Below, piece after piece: positions 8,852-18,972 of a stretch of DNA of 64,000 nt. Positions within the stretch are counted from its first letter, which is position 1. Every line of letters begins with the position of its first letter. The translations under genes and the position numbers were made by a program. Source of the stretch: an uncultured Maribacter sp. (GTDB lineage: Bacteria > Bacteroidota > Bacteroidia > Flavobacteriales > Flavobacteriaceae); the NCBI GenBank assembly GCA_947493885.1, contig CANLTE010000002.1, positions 310,001 through 374,000 of the forward strand, read 5' to 3'. A model generated the notes under the pieces. It saw only the letters and a list, made by a program, of their open reading frames with translations. It was not told the origin of the DNA and searched no databases.

Positions 8852-8889
8852 CTGTACTGCTAAATTAGCAGCCAATTGGTATATTTATG

Positions 8890-8961
8890 AGCGAAAAAAG
8901 GGATTCGAACCCTCGACCTCCACCTTGGCAAGGTGATGCTCTACCCCTGAGCTACTTTCGC
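8890..8961 (-). tRNA. tRNA-Gly (anticodon GCC)
   Basis: On the minus strand the 72-base gene has acceptor stem GCGAAAG/TTTTCGC, D-arm with AGCTCAGGGGTAGAGC, anticodon loop TTGCCAA (anticodon GCC) and T-loop GGTTCGAATCC. The discriminator is U, as usual for glycine. CCA is not encoded. It is the first gene of a two-tRNA operon with tRNA-Leu. Confidence 0.96.
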
Positions 8962-9001
8962 AATTGTTTAAAGAACATGTATCTGTTTCCAGATGCGGGT
9001 G

Positions 9002-9031
9002 CAAATTTAATATAATTATAGAAATTGCAAA
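9002..9031 (-). promoter_or_regulatory. Bacteroidota-type promoter of the tRNA operon
   Basis: Read on the minus strand, TTTG (9028-9031; TTG at 9028-9030) is followed after 18 bases by TAAATTTG (9002-9009), an exact match to the Bacteroidota -33/-7 consensus TTG...TAnnTTTG. The tRNA-Gly gene begins about 40 bases downstream. Confidence 0.8.
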
Positions 9032-9060
9032 GCAATTTTTATGAAAAAAAGAATAAAAAA

Positions 9061-11682
9061 TTACGAAGTGGCTTTCTTTTTGTTTGTTAGAAGTCGTTTA
9101 ATTTCATTTAACTTCATTAAAGCTTCAACTGGGGTAAGCGTATCTATATCTAAATGAGTGATTTCCTCTTTTATTTGTTCTAGTAGTGGGTCATCTAAAT
9201 TAAAAAAACTCAGTTGCATTTCATCTTGGGCCGATTGTAATTTGTCCGTTAATTCTTCACTGGAATGAGATTTTTCTAATTTTTGAAGAATTTTGTTAGC
9301 CTTTCTAATCACCTGTTGTGGCATTCCGGCCATTTTTGCTACATGAATTCCAAAACTATGTTCACTGCCTCCTGGAGTTAGTTTTCGAAGAAAAAGTACA
9401 TTGTCTTTTAGTTCCTTTACAGAGACATTATAATTTTTAATGCGTTCAAAGGTAGAAGTCATTTCATTTAACTCATGATAATGAGTAGCAAAAAGTGTTT
9501 TAGCCTTAGCTGGGTGTTCATGCAGATATTCCGAAATTGCCCAAGCAATGGAAATACCATCATAGGTGCTTGTACCTCTTCCTATTTCATCAAGAAGAAC
9601 CAAGCTTCTATCAGATAAATTATTAAGTATTGATGCCGTTTCATTCATTTCAACCATAAAAGTTGATTCGCCCATAGAAATATTATCGCTGGCTCCAACG
9701 CGTGTAAATATTTTATCTACAAAACCAATTTTAGCAGATTCTGCAGGAACAAAACTCCCCATTTGAGCCAATAAAACAATTAAGGCTGTTTGTCTTAAAA
9801 TAGCAGATTTACCGCTCATATTTGGACCGGTAATCATAATAATTTGTTGCTCATTTCTGTTTAAAAGAACATCATTAGCAATGTACATTTCTCCCAAGGG
9901 AAGTTGTTTTTCAATTACTGGATGTCTGCCATTTTTGATGTCAATATCTGTGGAGTCATCTAAAAGTGGTTCTATATAATTATGTTCTTTTGCGAGAACT
10001 GTGAATCCACATAAACAATCTAATTGAGCAATTAGGTGAGCATTGTTTTGTACCGGTGCAATATATTCTTGCATCCATACGATTAATTGTGAGAAGAGTT
10101 GCTGTTCAAGTGATAAAATGCGTTCCTCAGCACCTAAAATTTTATTTTCGTATTCCTTAAGTTCCTCTGTAATATATCTTTCAGCATTAACTAAGGTTTG
10201 TTTGCGAATCCACTCTTCAGGAACTTTGTCCTTATGTGTATTTCTAACTTCAATATAATATCCAAATACGTTGTTTGATGCTATCTTAAGTGAAGTGATT
10301 CCTGTTCTTTCAGTTTCTCTAGCAAGCATATTATTTAAATATTCTTTACCAGAAGTCGCAAGATTTCGCAATTCATCTAATTCTTCGGAATACCCCTCGG
10401 CAATGGTGCTACCTTTTAAAATGTTTACGGGTGCATCCTCGCTAATCATTTCTTTAGTTTTGGCCCTTAACATATCGCAGGATTGTAATTGGTCTCCGAT
10501 TAAATTTAGAGCCTCGTTATTAGATTGCGATGTTTGTTGTTTTATAGGAACAATAGCTTCAAGAGAATTTTTTAGTTGAATCACCTCTCTAGGACTAACT
10601 TTTCCCGTTGACACTTTTGAAATGAGTCTTTCTAAATCACCCATTTGTTTTATAGCATGTTGTAGTTTTTCTAAAATGTCTTCATTTGAAATTAAATGAG
10701 ATACTACTTTATGTCTTCGCTGAATTTTATCAATATTTTTAAGAGGGAGTGCAAGCCAGCGCTTAATCATTCTTCCGCCCATAGGCGAAATGGTTTTATC
10801 AATTACATCTAAAAGGGTAACAGCATTAGGATTGGTAGAGTGATAAAGTTCAAGGTTTTTTATGGTAAAGCGATCCATCCAGATATATTCATCTTCCGCA
10901 ATACGTTGTAACTTATTAATATGTTGTAATTGTTTGTGTTGTGTTTCTGATAAATAATGAAGCACAACGCCAGAGGCAATAATACCATGTTTTAGATGGT
11001 CAACACCAAAGCCTTTAAGTGTGGATGTTTTATAATGACCAGTTAAATTTTCAATAGCATAGTCTTCTTGAAATACCCAATCTTCAACCAAAAAAGTATG
11101 ATGATTATTTCCAAATGCTTCTGAAAAATCTTTTTTGTAGTTTTTTGAAATTAGAATTTCATTAGGAGCAAAGTTTTGTAAAAGCTTATCTATTTGTTCT
11201 TCGTCTCCTTCAGCGGTTAAAAATTCCCCAGTAGAAATATCAACAAATGCGATACCTAGCCTTTTTCGTCCAAAATGAACAGCACATAAAAAGTTATTAG
11301 TCTTAGCATTAAGAATATCATCGTTTAATGCTACTCCAGGAGTAACAAGCTCGGTTACACCCCTTTTAACTATAGTTTTGGTTTGCTTAGGGTCTTCTAA
11401 TTGGTCACAAATAGCAACACGCTGACCTGCTTTCACCAATTTTGGCAAATAGGTATTTAATGAGTGATGAGGAAAACCAGCAAGTTCGGTTTTTTCTCCC
11501 CCGTTATTTCGGTGCGTTAAAATAATACCTAAAATTTTAGATGTTTTTACGGCATCGTCTCCAAAAGTTTCGTAAAAATCACCTACTCTAAATAGTAATA
11601 AGGCATCAGGATATTTAGTCTTGATGGTATTATACTGTTTCATTAAAGGTGTTACCTTCTTTGTTTTTTCTTTAGCTGCCAA
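9061..11682 (-). CDS. mutS: DNA mismatch repair protein MutS
   Basis: The 873-residue protein is a full-length MutS. The N-terminal mismatch-recognition domain has the Phe-x-Glu motif within [11 protein letters not shown] (about residues 30-40). The C-terminal ATPase has Walker A ([14 protein letters not shown], about 620) and Walker B with signature ([14 protein letters not shown]), then ATHYHEL. It recognises mispaired bases and hands over to MutL. The start is TTG at 11682 ([18 protein letters not shown]); the first ATG would be residue 14, just before the conserved LMKQYN block, so the TTG start is preferred. Divergent from the SpoU-type methyltransferase gene across a 106-base gap. Confidence 0.97.
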   Translation of the reverse strand: MAAKEKTKKVTPLMKQYNTIKTKYPDALLLFRVGDFYETFGDDAVKTSKILGIILTHRNNGGEKTELAGFPHHSLNTYLPKLVKAGQRVAICDQLEDPKQTKTIVKRGVTELVTPGVALNDDILNAKTNNFLCAVHFGRKRLGIAFVDISTGEFLTAEGDEEQIDKLLQNFAPNEILISKNYKKDFSEAFGNNHHTFLVEDWVFQEDYAIENLTGHYKTSTLKGFGVDHLKHGIIASGVVLHYLSETQHKQLQHINKLQRIAEDEYIWMDRFTIKNLELYHSTNPNAVTLLDVIDKTISPMGGRMIKRWLALPLKNIDKIQRRHKVVSHLISNEDILEKLQHAIKQMGDLERLISKVSTGKVSPREVIQLKNSLEAIVPIKQQTSQSNNEALNLIGDQLQSCDMLRAKTKEMISEDAPVNILKGSTIAEGYSEELDELRNLATSGKEYLNNMLARETERTGITSLKIASNNVFGYYIEVRNTHKDKVPEEWIRKQTLVNAERYITEELKEYENKILGAEERILSLEQQLFSQLIVWMQEYIAPVQNNAHLIAQLDCLCGFTVLAKEHNYIEPLLDDSTDIDIKNGRHPVIEKQLPLGEMYIANDVLLNRNEQQIIMITGPNMSGKSAILRQTALIVLLAQMGSFVPAESAKIGFVDKIFTRVGASDNISMGESTFMVEMNETASILNNLSDRSLVLLDEIGRGTSTYDGISIAWAISEYLHEHPAKAKTLFATHYHELNEMTSTFERIKNYNVSVKELKDNVLFLRKLTPGGSEHSFGIHVAKMAGMPQQVIRKANKILQKLEKSHSSEELTDKLQSAQDEMQLSFFNLDDPLLEQIKEEITHLDIDTLTPVEALMKLNEIKRLLTNKKKATS

Positions 11683-11788
11683 AAGATATTATTCGCTTAT
11701 TTTTGTGTAGAAACGAAAATAAGATTTTCCAAGAAGATTTTAAACCATTGTTGATATTTGGGGATAACTCCATTGCTAATACTAATAT

Positions 11789-12319
11789 ATGCGTAAGTTA
11801 AAAAACGAAGAACTAGCTCGTTTAGATGTTGATGGTTACAAACAGGCGAAAAAAACACCTATTATAATTGTTTTAGATAATGTTAGAAGCTTAAACAACA
11901 TAGGTTCCGTTTTTAGAACTGCTGATGCATTTTTGATAGAAAAAGTTTATTTGTGTGGAATAACGGCAGTTCCTCCTCATAAAGATATTCATAAAACGGC
12001 ATTGGGAGCTACCGAAAGTGTAGACTGGGAGTATCATGAAAGTACTGTTGACTTAACAAAAAAATTAAAACAGGAAGGATTTAAGACGTTAGCAGTAGAA
12101 CAAGCGGAAAAATCCACTATGTTAAATTTATTTGAAGCCAATTCCAATAATAAGTATGTGTTAATTTTTGGAAATGAGGTAAAAGGAGTTTCTCAAGAAG
12201 TTGTTGATGTTTGTGATGGAGTGATTGAAATTCCGCAGTCTGGAACTAAACATTCTTTAAACATATCAGTCTGCGCAGGCGTTGTAATATGGGACTTTTG
12301 GTCAAAACTAAAAAAGTAA
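11789..12319 (+). CDS. SpoU/TrmH-family RNA 2'-O-ribose methyltransferase
   Basis: The 176-residue protein is a compact SPOUT methyltransferase without an extra substrate-binding domain. The three SpoU motifs are visible: NVRSLNNIGSVFRTADAF (about 29-46), LIFGNEVKGVSQEV (about 129-142) and IPQSGTKHSLNISVCAGVV (about 150-168), which form the trefoil-knot SAM site. It should methylate a ribose 2'-OH in tRNA or rRNA; the target nucleotide cannot be told. A possible -7 box TATTTTTG is at 11698-11705 in the divergent gap with mutS. A strong terminator overlaps its stop codon. Confidence 0.92.
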   Translation: MRKLKNEELARLDVDGYKQAKKTPIIIVLDNVRSLNNIGSVFRTADAFLIEKVYLCGITAVPPHKDIHKTALGATESVDWEYHESTVDLTKKLKQEGFKTLAVEQAEKSTMLNLFEANSNNKYVLIFGNEVKGVSQEVVDVCDGVIEIPQSGTKHSLNISVCAGVVIWDFWSKLKK

Positions 12320-12345
12320 AAACCCAACCGAATGGTTGGGTTTTT
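12318..12345 (+). terminator. Intrinsic terminator after the SpoU methyltransferase gene
   Basis: AAAAACCCAACC (12318-12329) pairs with GGTTGGGTTTTT (12334-12345) around GAAT. The stem begins inside the stop codon and ends in a T-run. The gap to the convergent folK-dNK gene is otherwise empty. Confidence 0.88.
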
Positions 12346-12434
12346 AACATAAAGTTTGAGTTAGTTAGTTGCTTATTTGCTTATGCAATAACGTAAATAG
12401 ATTTGTTCTATGCAAGAAAATTGCCAAAATTATG

Positions 12435-13580
12435 TTAAGATTGCATTTCTATAACAAAATTTTGAATTCTTCTTAAAATAATCTCATAGTCTTCTTTACT
12501 AGATTCAAAATCCATGTCGCTAATATTAATTATTAAACTTTTTTGTTGCGGGTTACTTTTTATAAAATCAAAATAACTTGTGTTTATATTTTCTAAGTAT
12601 TCGGGAGCAATATCTTGTTCGTAGCTCCTTCCTCTCTTTTTTATATTGGCTAGTAAACGTTCTGTAGTTTGGTATAGGTAAATGTATATCTTAGGTTTTT
12701 GTATCTCTTTATACATAAAGTTGAAAATCTTTTTATATAAATCATATTCATCTTTTTGGAGTGTGATTTTAGCAAAAATCAGAGATTTGTAGATATCATA
12801 ATCACTAACCATGAAATTTTTAAAAAGATCATACTGAGTAGTGTCATCAGAGTACTGTTGGTAACGGTCAGCTAAAAAAGACATTTCTAAGGGGAAAGCA
12901 TATCTGCCTTGGTCTTTATAAAAATTGGGTAAAAAAGGGTTTTCCGCAAAGCGTTCTAAAACCAATTTAGCGTTGTAATCGTTAGCTATTTTATTGGCAA
13001 GTGTTGTTTTTCCTGAGCCAATGTTTCCTTCTATTGCAATAAATTGAATACTTGAAAAAAGTGCAGCTTCGTTTTTAAAAAGCTTTAACCCAGTTTTTTT
13101 AAGGGCGCTTTTATCTCTACATTGTTGTATTAGGTTGCGACTGTCTTTATTAAGTATAGGATGATAAAATTGTGGAGCAATATCAGCAAGAGGTCTTAAT
13201 ACAAACAACCTTTCCTGTAATTTTGGATGAGGAAGCGTTAGCTGCTCACTTTCAATAATTTCTTTTTCAAAATAAATAATGTCAATGTCTATACTTCTAG
13301 ATTGGTAGCCACTTTTGTTAGAGCGTTCTCTTCCTAATTCTTTTTCAACCAATAAAATTCTTTCAAGCAATTCTAGAGGCTCTATAGAGGATTCAACAAT
13401 TAAACAAGCATTTAAAAAATCACCTGCTTTAAAACCCCAAGATTCACTTTGGTATACTTTAGATATTGTGGTAACAATACCAATTTTTTTTTCAATTAAA
13501 AATATAGCTCTTTGCAGGTTTTGTAACTTTTTGCCAAGATTGCTACCAATAGATAAATATGCTTTTTTTGTTTCGTTCAT
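12435..13580 (-). CDS. folK: FolK-deoxynucleoside kinase fusion protein
   Basis: The 381-residue product joins two enzymes. Residues 1-160 are 6-hydroxymethyl-7,8-dihydropterin pyrophosphokinase (SIGSNLGKKLQNLQRA at 10-25, ELGRERS and the SRSIDIDIIYF block at about 95-104), a folate step. Residues about 180-381 are a deoxynucleoside kinase with P-loop G185-NIGSGKT, the ERFAENPFLPNFYKD block and KRGRSYEQDIAPEYL near the lid. The second half would phosphorylate deoxynucleosides for salvage. I recall this arrangement from other Bacteroidota, so it is probably an inherited fusion, not a sequencing error. Both halves look intact. The divergent sppA gene starts 72 bases away. Confidence 0.94.
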   Translation of the reverse strand: MNETKKAYLSIGSNLGKKLQNLQRAIFLIEKKIGIVTTISKVYQSESWGFKAGDFLNACLIVESSIEPLELLERILLVEKELGRERSNKSGYQSRSIDIDIIYFEKEIIESEQLTLPHPKLQERLFVLRPLADIAPQFYHPILNKDSRNLIQQCRDKSALKKTGLKLFKNEAALFSSIQFIAIEGNIGSGKTTLANKIANDYNAKLVLERFAENPFLPNFYKDQGRYAFPLEMSFLADRYQQYSDDTTQYDLFKNFMVSDYDIYKSLIFAKITLQKDEYDLYKKIFNFMYKEIQKPKIYIYLYQTTERLLANIKKRGRSYEQDIAPEYLENINTSYFDFIKSNPQQKSLIINISDMDFESSKEDYEIILRRIQNFVIEMQS

Positions 13581-13651
13581 AATGTTCTAACAAAATAAGT
13601 AAAACAATTCCATTTGGTTATCTTTGAAACCAATAATAATTATCGTATTTA

Positions 13652-15412
13652 ATGAAATTTTTAAGAAATCTTTTAGCCGCTATACTTGGATGCATTATGG
13701 CATTTGGGATATTATTTGTTATGTTTTTGGTTTTTGCAAGCCTTTTAGGAAGTAGTGAGGATTCGGTCACGGTTAGGAATAATTCGGTTTTAGTATTTCA
13801 ACTTGAAGAACCTGTAAAAGATTATGTAGGAGAAACTGAAGACCCCTTTGCTGGATTGTTTACGAAAGCCATAGGTTTAGATAATATTATAGAGGCTATC
13901 CAAGTAGCTAAAACGGATAAAAAAATAAAGGGAATAAGTATAGAAAAAAACTTTTTAATGGCAGGTTTGGCGCAAACCCAATCTATTCGAAAAGCTTTGG
14001 AAGATTTTAAAGAAAGTGGAAAGTTTGTATATGCATTTTCTGATTTTTATACGCAGAAGGATTATTATTTGGCAAGTGTTTCTGATTCTGTTTTTTTAAA
14101 TCCAGTAGGAATTTTGGATTTTAAAGGCTTGGCCAGCGAAGTCTTGTTTTTTAAAGATTTACAAGAGAAAACAGGTTTACAAATGGAGGTTATTCGCCAT
14201 GGAAAATATAAAAGTGCTGTTGAGCCATATTTGTCTAATGAAATGAGTGATGCCAACAGAACTCAAATTAAAGAACTGTTGACCTCATTATGGGGTTCCA
14301 TTATTGATGATATTTCTGATGGAAGAAACATTTCCACAAATGATTTGAATGTAATTGCGGATACTCTAGGAGGAAGATCGCCTGAATATGCTAAGAAATC
14401 TGGATTAATAGATGATTTGTCATTTTTTGATGAGTATAAAAGAAAATTACGATATGCTGTTAATTCTGATGAAGAAGAGAAAGTGGCTGTTGTTGGTTTA
14501 GGGGATTATATTAGATACTCAAAAGGAAAAATGAGAGGCGCTGGAAAAGATAAAATAGCAGTTATATATGCTCAAGGTGAAATATTTTATGGTGAAGGGT
14601 CTCAGGAAACTATTGGTCAAGGTATGATTAACGAAGCTGTTTTAAAGGCTAGCGAAGATGATAATATTAAAGCAATTGTACTTAGGGTAGATTCACCAGG
14701 GGGTAGTGCTTTAGCTTCAGATATTATTTGGAGAGAATTAGAATTGGCCAAAGCAAATAAACCGGTTGTGGTTTCAATGGGTAATGTAGCCGCTTCAGGT
14801 GGGTATTATATTGCAGCTGGTGCTGATAAAATTTATGCGGAACCAACAACAGTAACAGGGTCAATAGGTGTTTTTGGAGTTATACCCAATGGAAATAAAC
14901 TTGCAGGTGATATTGGAATAAATGCAGAACAGGTGGGAACTAATGCCAATTCAGTTGATTACTCATTTTTTGAACCTATGTCAGAACAATTTAGAGTAGT
15001 TGTTCAAGAGGGGGTGGAGCAAACATATAATACTTTTTTAGATAGAGTTTCAAAAGGTCGTGGAATTACGGCGAAAGAAGTAGATTCAATTGCTCAAGGT
15101 AGAGTTTGGAGTGGTGCCGAGGCTAAAAAAATAGGTCTTGTTGATGAATTAGGAACCTTAGGAGATGCAATTAAAGGGGCCGCGGAATTGGCAGAAATTA
15201 GTTCGTATAGAATAAGAAAGTACCCGAAATTTAAGAGTGGTTTTGAGCGCTTTGTTGAGGACATGAGTAGTGCTAAGACCAATTTTATACAATCGGTAAT
15301 AAAACAAGAAATAGGTAATGAGGCATATAATGTATTGGAAGAGGTGAGAAAAATTTCCTCAGAAAAGCAGAGCATACAAGCCAGAATGCCGTATCATTTA
15401 AATATAAAATAG
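13652..15412 (+). CDS. sppA: Signal peptide peptidase SppA (67 kDa type)
   Basis: The 586-residue protein has an N-terminal membrane anchor (residues about 6-30) and two tandem S49 peptidase halves, the long SppA form. The catalytic lysine is Lys187 in GKYKSAVEPY and the nucleophile Ser382 in NVAASGGYY, matching the Lys/Ser dyad split across the two halves in E. coli SppA. It cleaves remnant signal peptides in the inner membrane. A -7 box TATCTTTG lies at 13619-13626, 26 bases before the start. The YhhQ-type transporter gene follows after 25 bases and is probably co-transcribed. Confidence 0.95.
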   Translation: MKFLRNLLAAILGCIMAFGILFVMFLVFASLLGSSEDSVTVRNNSVLVFQLEEPVKDYVGETEDPFAGLFTKAIGLDNIIEAIQVAKTDKKIKGISIEKNFLMAGLAQTQSIRKALEDFKESGKFVYAFSDFYTQKDYYLASVSDSVFLNPVGILDFKGLASEVLFFKDLQEKTGLQMEVIRHGKYKSAVEPYLSNEMSDANRTQIKELLTSLWGSIIDDISDGRNISTNDLNVIADTLGGRSPEYAKKSGLIDDLSFFDEYKRKLRYAVNSDEEEKVAVVGLGDYIRYSKGKMRGAGKDKIAVIYAQGEIFYGEGSQETIGQGMINEAVLKASEDDNIKAIVLRVDSPGGSALASDIIWRELELAKANKPVVVSMGNVAASGGYYIAAGADKIYAEPTTVTGSIGVFGVIPNGNKLAGDIGINAEQVGTNANSVDYSFFEPMSEQFRVVVQEGVEQTYNTFLDRVSKGRGITAKEVDSIAQGRVWSGAEAKKIGLVDELGTLGDAIKGAAELAEISSYRIRKYPKFKSGFERFVEDMSSAKTNFIQSVIKQEIGNEAYNVLEEVRKISSEKQSIQARMPYHLNIK

Positions 15413-15437
15413 TATCTTTTTTAGGAAATAGAATCTA

Positions 15438-16151
15438 ATGATGACCGAAAAAGATAAAAAGCTAGCGTTTAAAATATACTTTTATTTAGGAGCACTTTTT
15501 ATAACCTCGCTGGTGGTTTCTAATTTAATTTTTCAAAAGTTCTTTTTTTGGAAACCTTTTGGTGATATCACCGTTTTTGGAGCTCCATTATTTGAGCTTT
15601 CTGTGGGTATATTGCCTTATCCCATTACATTTTTGATAACCGACCTTATTTCTGAGATTTATGGAAAAAAGAAAGCAAATCAGGTTGTAACTGCTGGGAT
15701 TTTTGCATCATTTTTTTCAATGGGAATTGTGTTGCTCGGAGATTACGTTCCCGCAATAAAGGGTTCTCCAATAAATAACGAGGTTTTTAGTGGTGTTTTT
15801 GCACTTTCACCCATTGCAGTTTTAGCTTCGATGATAGCATACTTATTTGCGCAATATATAGATATTGCTTTATATCATTTTTGGAAAAAAATTACAAACG
15901 GTAAACATTTATGGCTTAGAAACAACTTTTCAACTTTTGCTTCTCAATTTGTAGATACCTTTACCGTTGTACTTCTTTTATGTGTGTTTAAAGTGCTTCC
16001 CTGGGAAATGTTTTATGGATTATTAATAAGCGGATTTCTTTTTAAAATTTTAATTGCATTTCTCGACACCCCTTTGCTGTATTTTTTCGTATATATACTT
16101 AGAAAACGATTTAACTTAAATATAACTCAAGAAATAGAGTTGGAGGTATAA
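15438..16151 (+). CDS. Queuosine precursor transporter (YhhQ/VUT family)
   Basis: The 237-residue protein has about six membrane helices. The block PYPITFLITDLISEIYGKK (about 56-74) is the hallmark of the YhhQ (vitamin-uptake-like, COG1738) family, which imports queuine/preQ precursors for tRNA modification. The family N-DxxxE-like acidic residues in that helix are present. It begins with two consecutive ATG codons (15438, 15441), and either could be used. It sits 25 bases downstream of sppA. No queuosine biosynthetic genes or preQ1 riboswitch are visible nearby. Confidence 0.9.
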   Translation: MMTEKDKKLAFKIYFYLGALFITSLVVSNLIFQKFFFWKPFGDITVFGAPLFELSVGILPYPITFLITDLISEIYGKKKANQVVTAGIFASFFSMGIVLLGDYVPAIKGSPINNEVFSGVFALSPIAVLASMIAYLFAQYIDIALYHFWKKITNGKHLWLRNNFSTFASQFVDTFTVVLLLCVFKVLPWEMFYGLLISGFLFKILIAFLDTPLLYFFVYILRKRFNLNITQEIELEV

Positions 16152-16278
16152 TATCAGCTTACTTTTTTAGTTCTAAGAATTATACATCTTGTTTAAGATT
16201 TGTATAAACATTTCATTAGCGTCAAAAGGTGCATTTTAGATAAATTTTATCGGATTAATTAAGAACAATAGCTTACAA

Positions 16279-18972
16279 ATGAAAAAAAGAATTTTAAAAG
16301 TAACAGGAGTTTTTATTCTTGTTTTTCTACTTGTCATAATTGCAGTTCCGTTTTTGCTTAAAGGGAAAATTGGTGAGGTTGTTAAAAACAAGGTTAATAA
16401 TAGTGTTAATGCCGAGTTTAATTTTGTTGATGTGGATTTAAGTTTGTTCTCTAATTTTCCAAAGGCGACGCTTAAAATGAGAGAAACCACAGTAATTAAT
16501 AATGCTCCATTTTTAGGAGATACGCTTTTTTCAGCAGAAGCTTTAGAGTTGAGTTTGTCTGTAGGGGAGTTGTTTAAGGATGCAAGCGAGCCAATTAACA
16601 TAAGTTCCTTATATATAGAAAATGCATTAGTGAATATCAAGGTAGACGAATCTGAAAATGCTAATTATGATATAGCTATAGAAAGTGATTCAGATGTTGT
16701 GGATGATGGAAAATCTAATAGCGCAGGTTTCGTACTATCACTGCAGTCTTATCAAATAAATAATTCCAGATTTAACTATGCAAACGAGACTTCAAAAATT
16801 GAACTAAACATAACCGATTTTCAACATTCAGGAAGCGGTGATTTGTCTGCGGAGGTTACGCAGCTAAATACCAAGACAACATCTAAGGTTACCTATGCAA
16901 GCGAAGGAAAAAAGTACTTAACTAATGTAGGGGTAAAATTAGATGCACTTCTTAATTTAGACTTAGAAAATAGTAAATATTCATTTTTAGAAAATAAAGC
17001 TTTTGTAAATAATTTGGAATTAATTTTTGATGGGTTTATCAAATTAAACGATGAAAATCAAGAGATAGATATTACCTTTAAGACACCGTCAACAAACTTT
17101 TCAAATTTTGTAGATTTAGTACCTAACGAGTACACTAAAGATATTTCAAGTGTAAAAACATCTGGTAATTTTGAAGTGTCAGGTAATGTTAATGGAATAA
17201 TTGATGAAACCCATATACCAAAGTTTGCGATACATATAAACTCGGAAAACGCTAGTGTAAATTACCCTGATTTACCTAAAACTGTTAAAAACATATTTAT
17301 AAATACTCATGTTTCCAATACATCAGGAATAGTGGAAGATACTTTTATTGACATAAAAAAGTTATCATTTAGTATTGATGAGGATGTGTTTTTCTTGAAC
17401 TCTCAGATTTCAAATGTTTCAGGTAATCCTAAAGTAAAAGTAAAGGTAAATGCTGATATGGATTTATCTAAAATTTCTCAGGCCTATCCTGTGCCAGAAA
17501 ATTATGATTTAAAAGGATTTTTAATTGCAGATTTAGCAGCAAATTTTGATATGGCTTCTTTAGATAAAAAAGAGTATCAAAAAACAAAAGCTGAAGGGCA
17601 GTTTTCGTTGAAGAATTTTGAATACAAGTCATCGGATATTAATAACCCAATTCTCATTCATAAAACCGCTGTACGATTTGATAAAGAGAATGTGTTTTTA
17701 GATGAGCTGGATGGTGCAACGGGTGATTCTGATTTTAAGGCAAAAGGTAAGCTCACCAACTTTTTAGGATTTGTGTTTAATGATGAAAATGTTCAGGGTG
17801 ATTTTATCTTAAAGGCAAACTCTATTAAAGTGTCTGATTTTATGACATCTGCCGAAAACGAATCAAATTCAGAGGATAATAGTGTTGATGAAGGAGAAAC
17901 AATTAAAATACCAGCATTTTTGGATTGCACAATTAATGCAAGTGCAAACACGGTGGTGTATGATAATTTAAATCTGAAAAATGTTTCAGCGACTATGGTT
18001 GTCAAAGACCAAAAAGCAATTTTATCCAATGTAAAATCATCGCTGTTTGGAGGTGATTTGTCGTTTGGAGGAACGGTTTCTACGAAAGAAAAAACACCGT
18101 CATTTGATATGAATTTAAAAATGAATGGGTTTAATCTAGGGGATACCTTTGCAGAGATGGAAATGTTTAAAGCAATTGCTCCTCTTGCAAAATCGTTGTC
18201 AGGGTCTTTAAATTCAACAATTGTACTTAAAGGAATTTTAAATGATGACCTTACTCCAAATTTGAGTAAAATATCAGGAGACGTAATAGGTCAAATACTT
18301 GGTGTTAAAGTTAATTCAGAAAAATCGAACCTATTAAATTCTTTAGACGGGCAATTGGGGTTTGTAAATTTGGAAGAGCTTAATGTAAAGGATTTAAAAA
18401 CTAATTTTTCGTTTAATAACGGTAAAGTTACTTTAAAACCAGTTACATTTAATTATAAAGATATTCCGTTGACATTGTCTGGAAATCATGCTATTGATTC
18501 TGAGATGGATTATAAACTTACTTTAGATGTGCCTGCTAAATATTTAGGAAAAGAGGTTAATAATTTATTGCAGCAAATTGGAGATAAAGAAAGTTCAGAT
18601 GTAACTGTTCCGGTAAATGCTTTATTTTCAGGAAATATAAAATCTCCTAATATGAGTACAGATTTAAAATCTGCTACTACTTCTTTAACCAATAAATTGG
18701 TGGCAATTCAAAAGCAAAAACTATTGAATAAAGGAAAAAATAAGCTTTCTGATTTATTGGGGGAAACTTTAGGAGGAGATAAAAAAGAAGGGGATAGCGC
18801 TAATACAAAAACAACAGAAGGTGTCATTAACGATGTACTTTCAACCATAGGAAAAAAGAAAGATGACACGGTTAAGCATGATTCCTCTAAACAAGATAAT
18901 GTTACAAAAGCTGTTGAGGTTTTAGGAGGTCTTTTAGGGGTTAAAAAGAAAAAGAAGGACTCAGTTAACTAA
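16279..18972 (+). CDS. AsmA-like family protein
   Basis: The 897-residue protein starts with a basic stretch and one membrane helix (KVTGVFILVFLLVIIAVPFL), followed by the AsmA N-terminal pattern (GKIGEVVKNKVNNSVNAEFNF) and a long beta-strand-rich body. A second AsmA_2-like region is towards the C-terminus (PLTLSGNHAIDSEMDYKL). These proteins belong to the AsmA/TamB repeating beta-groove group and are thought to span the periplasm and move phospholipids to the outer membrane. The C-terminus (about 810-897) is lysine/aspartate-rich and low complexity. Its last eight bases overlap the convergent DUF2797 gene. Confidence 0.88.
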   Translation: MKKRILKVTGVFILVFLLVIIAVPFLLKGKIGEVVKNKVNNSVNAEFNFVDVDLSLFSNFPKATLKMRETTVINNAPFLGDTLFSAEALELSLSVGELFKDASEPINISSLYIENALVNIKVDESENANYDIAIESDSDVVDDGKSNSAGFVLSLQSYQINNSRFNYANETSKIELNITDFQHSGSGDLSAEVTQLNTKTTSKVTYASEGKKYLTNVGVKLDALLNLDLENSKYSFLENKAFVNNLELIFDGFIKLNDENQEIDITFKTPSTNFSNFVDLVPNEYTKDISSVKTSGNFEVSGNVNGIIDETHIPKFAIHINSENASVNYPDLPKTVKNIFINTHVSNTSGIVEDTFIDIKKLSFSIDEDVFFLNSQISNVSGNPKVKVKVNADMDLSKISQAYPVPENYDLKGFLIADLAANFDMASLDKKEYQKTKAEGQFSLKNFEYKSSDINNPILIHKTAVRFDKENVFLDELDGATGDSDFKAKGKLTNFLGFVFNDENVQGDFILKANSIKVSDFMTSAENESNSEDNSVDEGETIKIPAFLDCTINASANTVVYDNLNLKNVSATMVVKDQKAILSNVKSSLFGGDLSFGGTVSTKEKTPSFDMNLKMNGFNLGDTFAEMEMFKAIAPLAKSLSGSLNSTIVLKGILNDDLTPNLSKISGDVIGQILGVKVNSEKSNLLNSLDGQLGFVNLEELNVKDLKTNFSFNNGKVTLKPVTFNYKDIPLTLSGNHAIDSEMDYKLTLDVPAKYLGKEVNNLLQQIGDKESSDVTVPVNALFSGNIKSPNMSTDLKSATTSLTNKLVAIQKQKLLNKGKNKLSDLLGETLGGDKKEGDSANTKTTEGVINDVLSTIGKKKDDTVKHDSSKQDNVTKAVEVLGGLLGVKKKKKDSVN

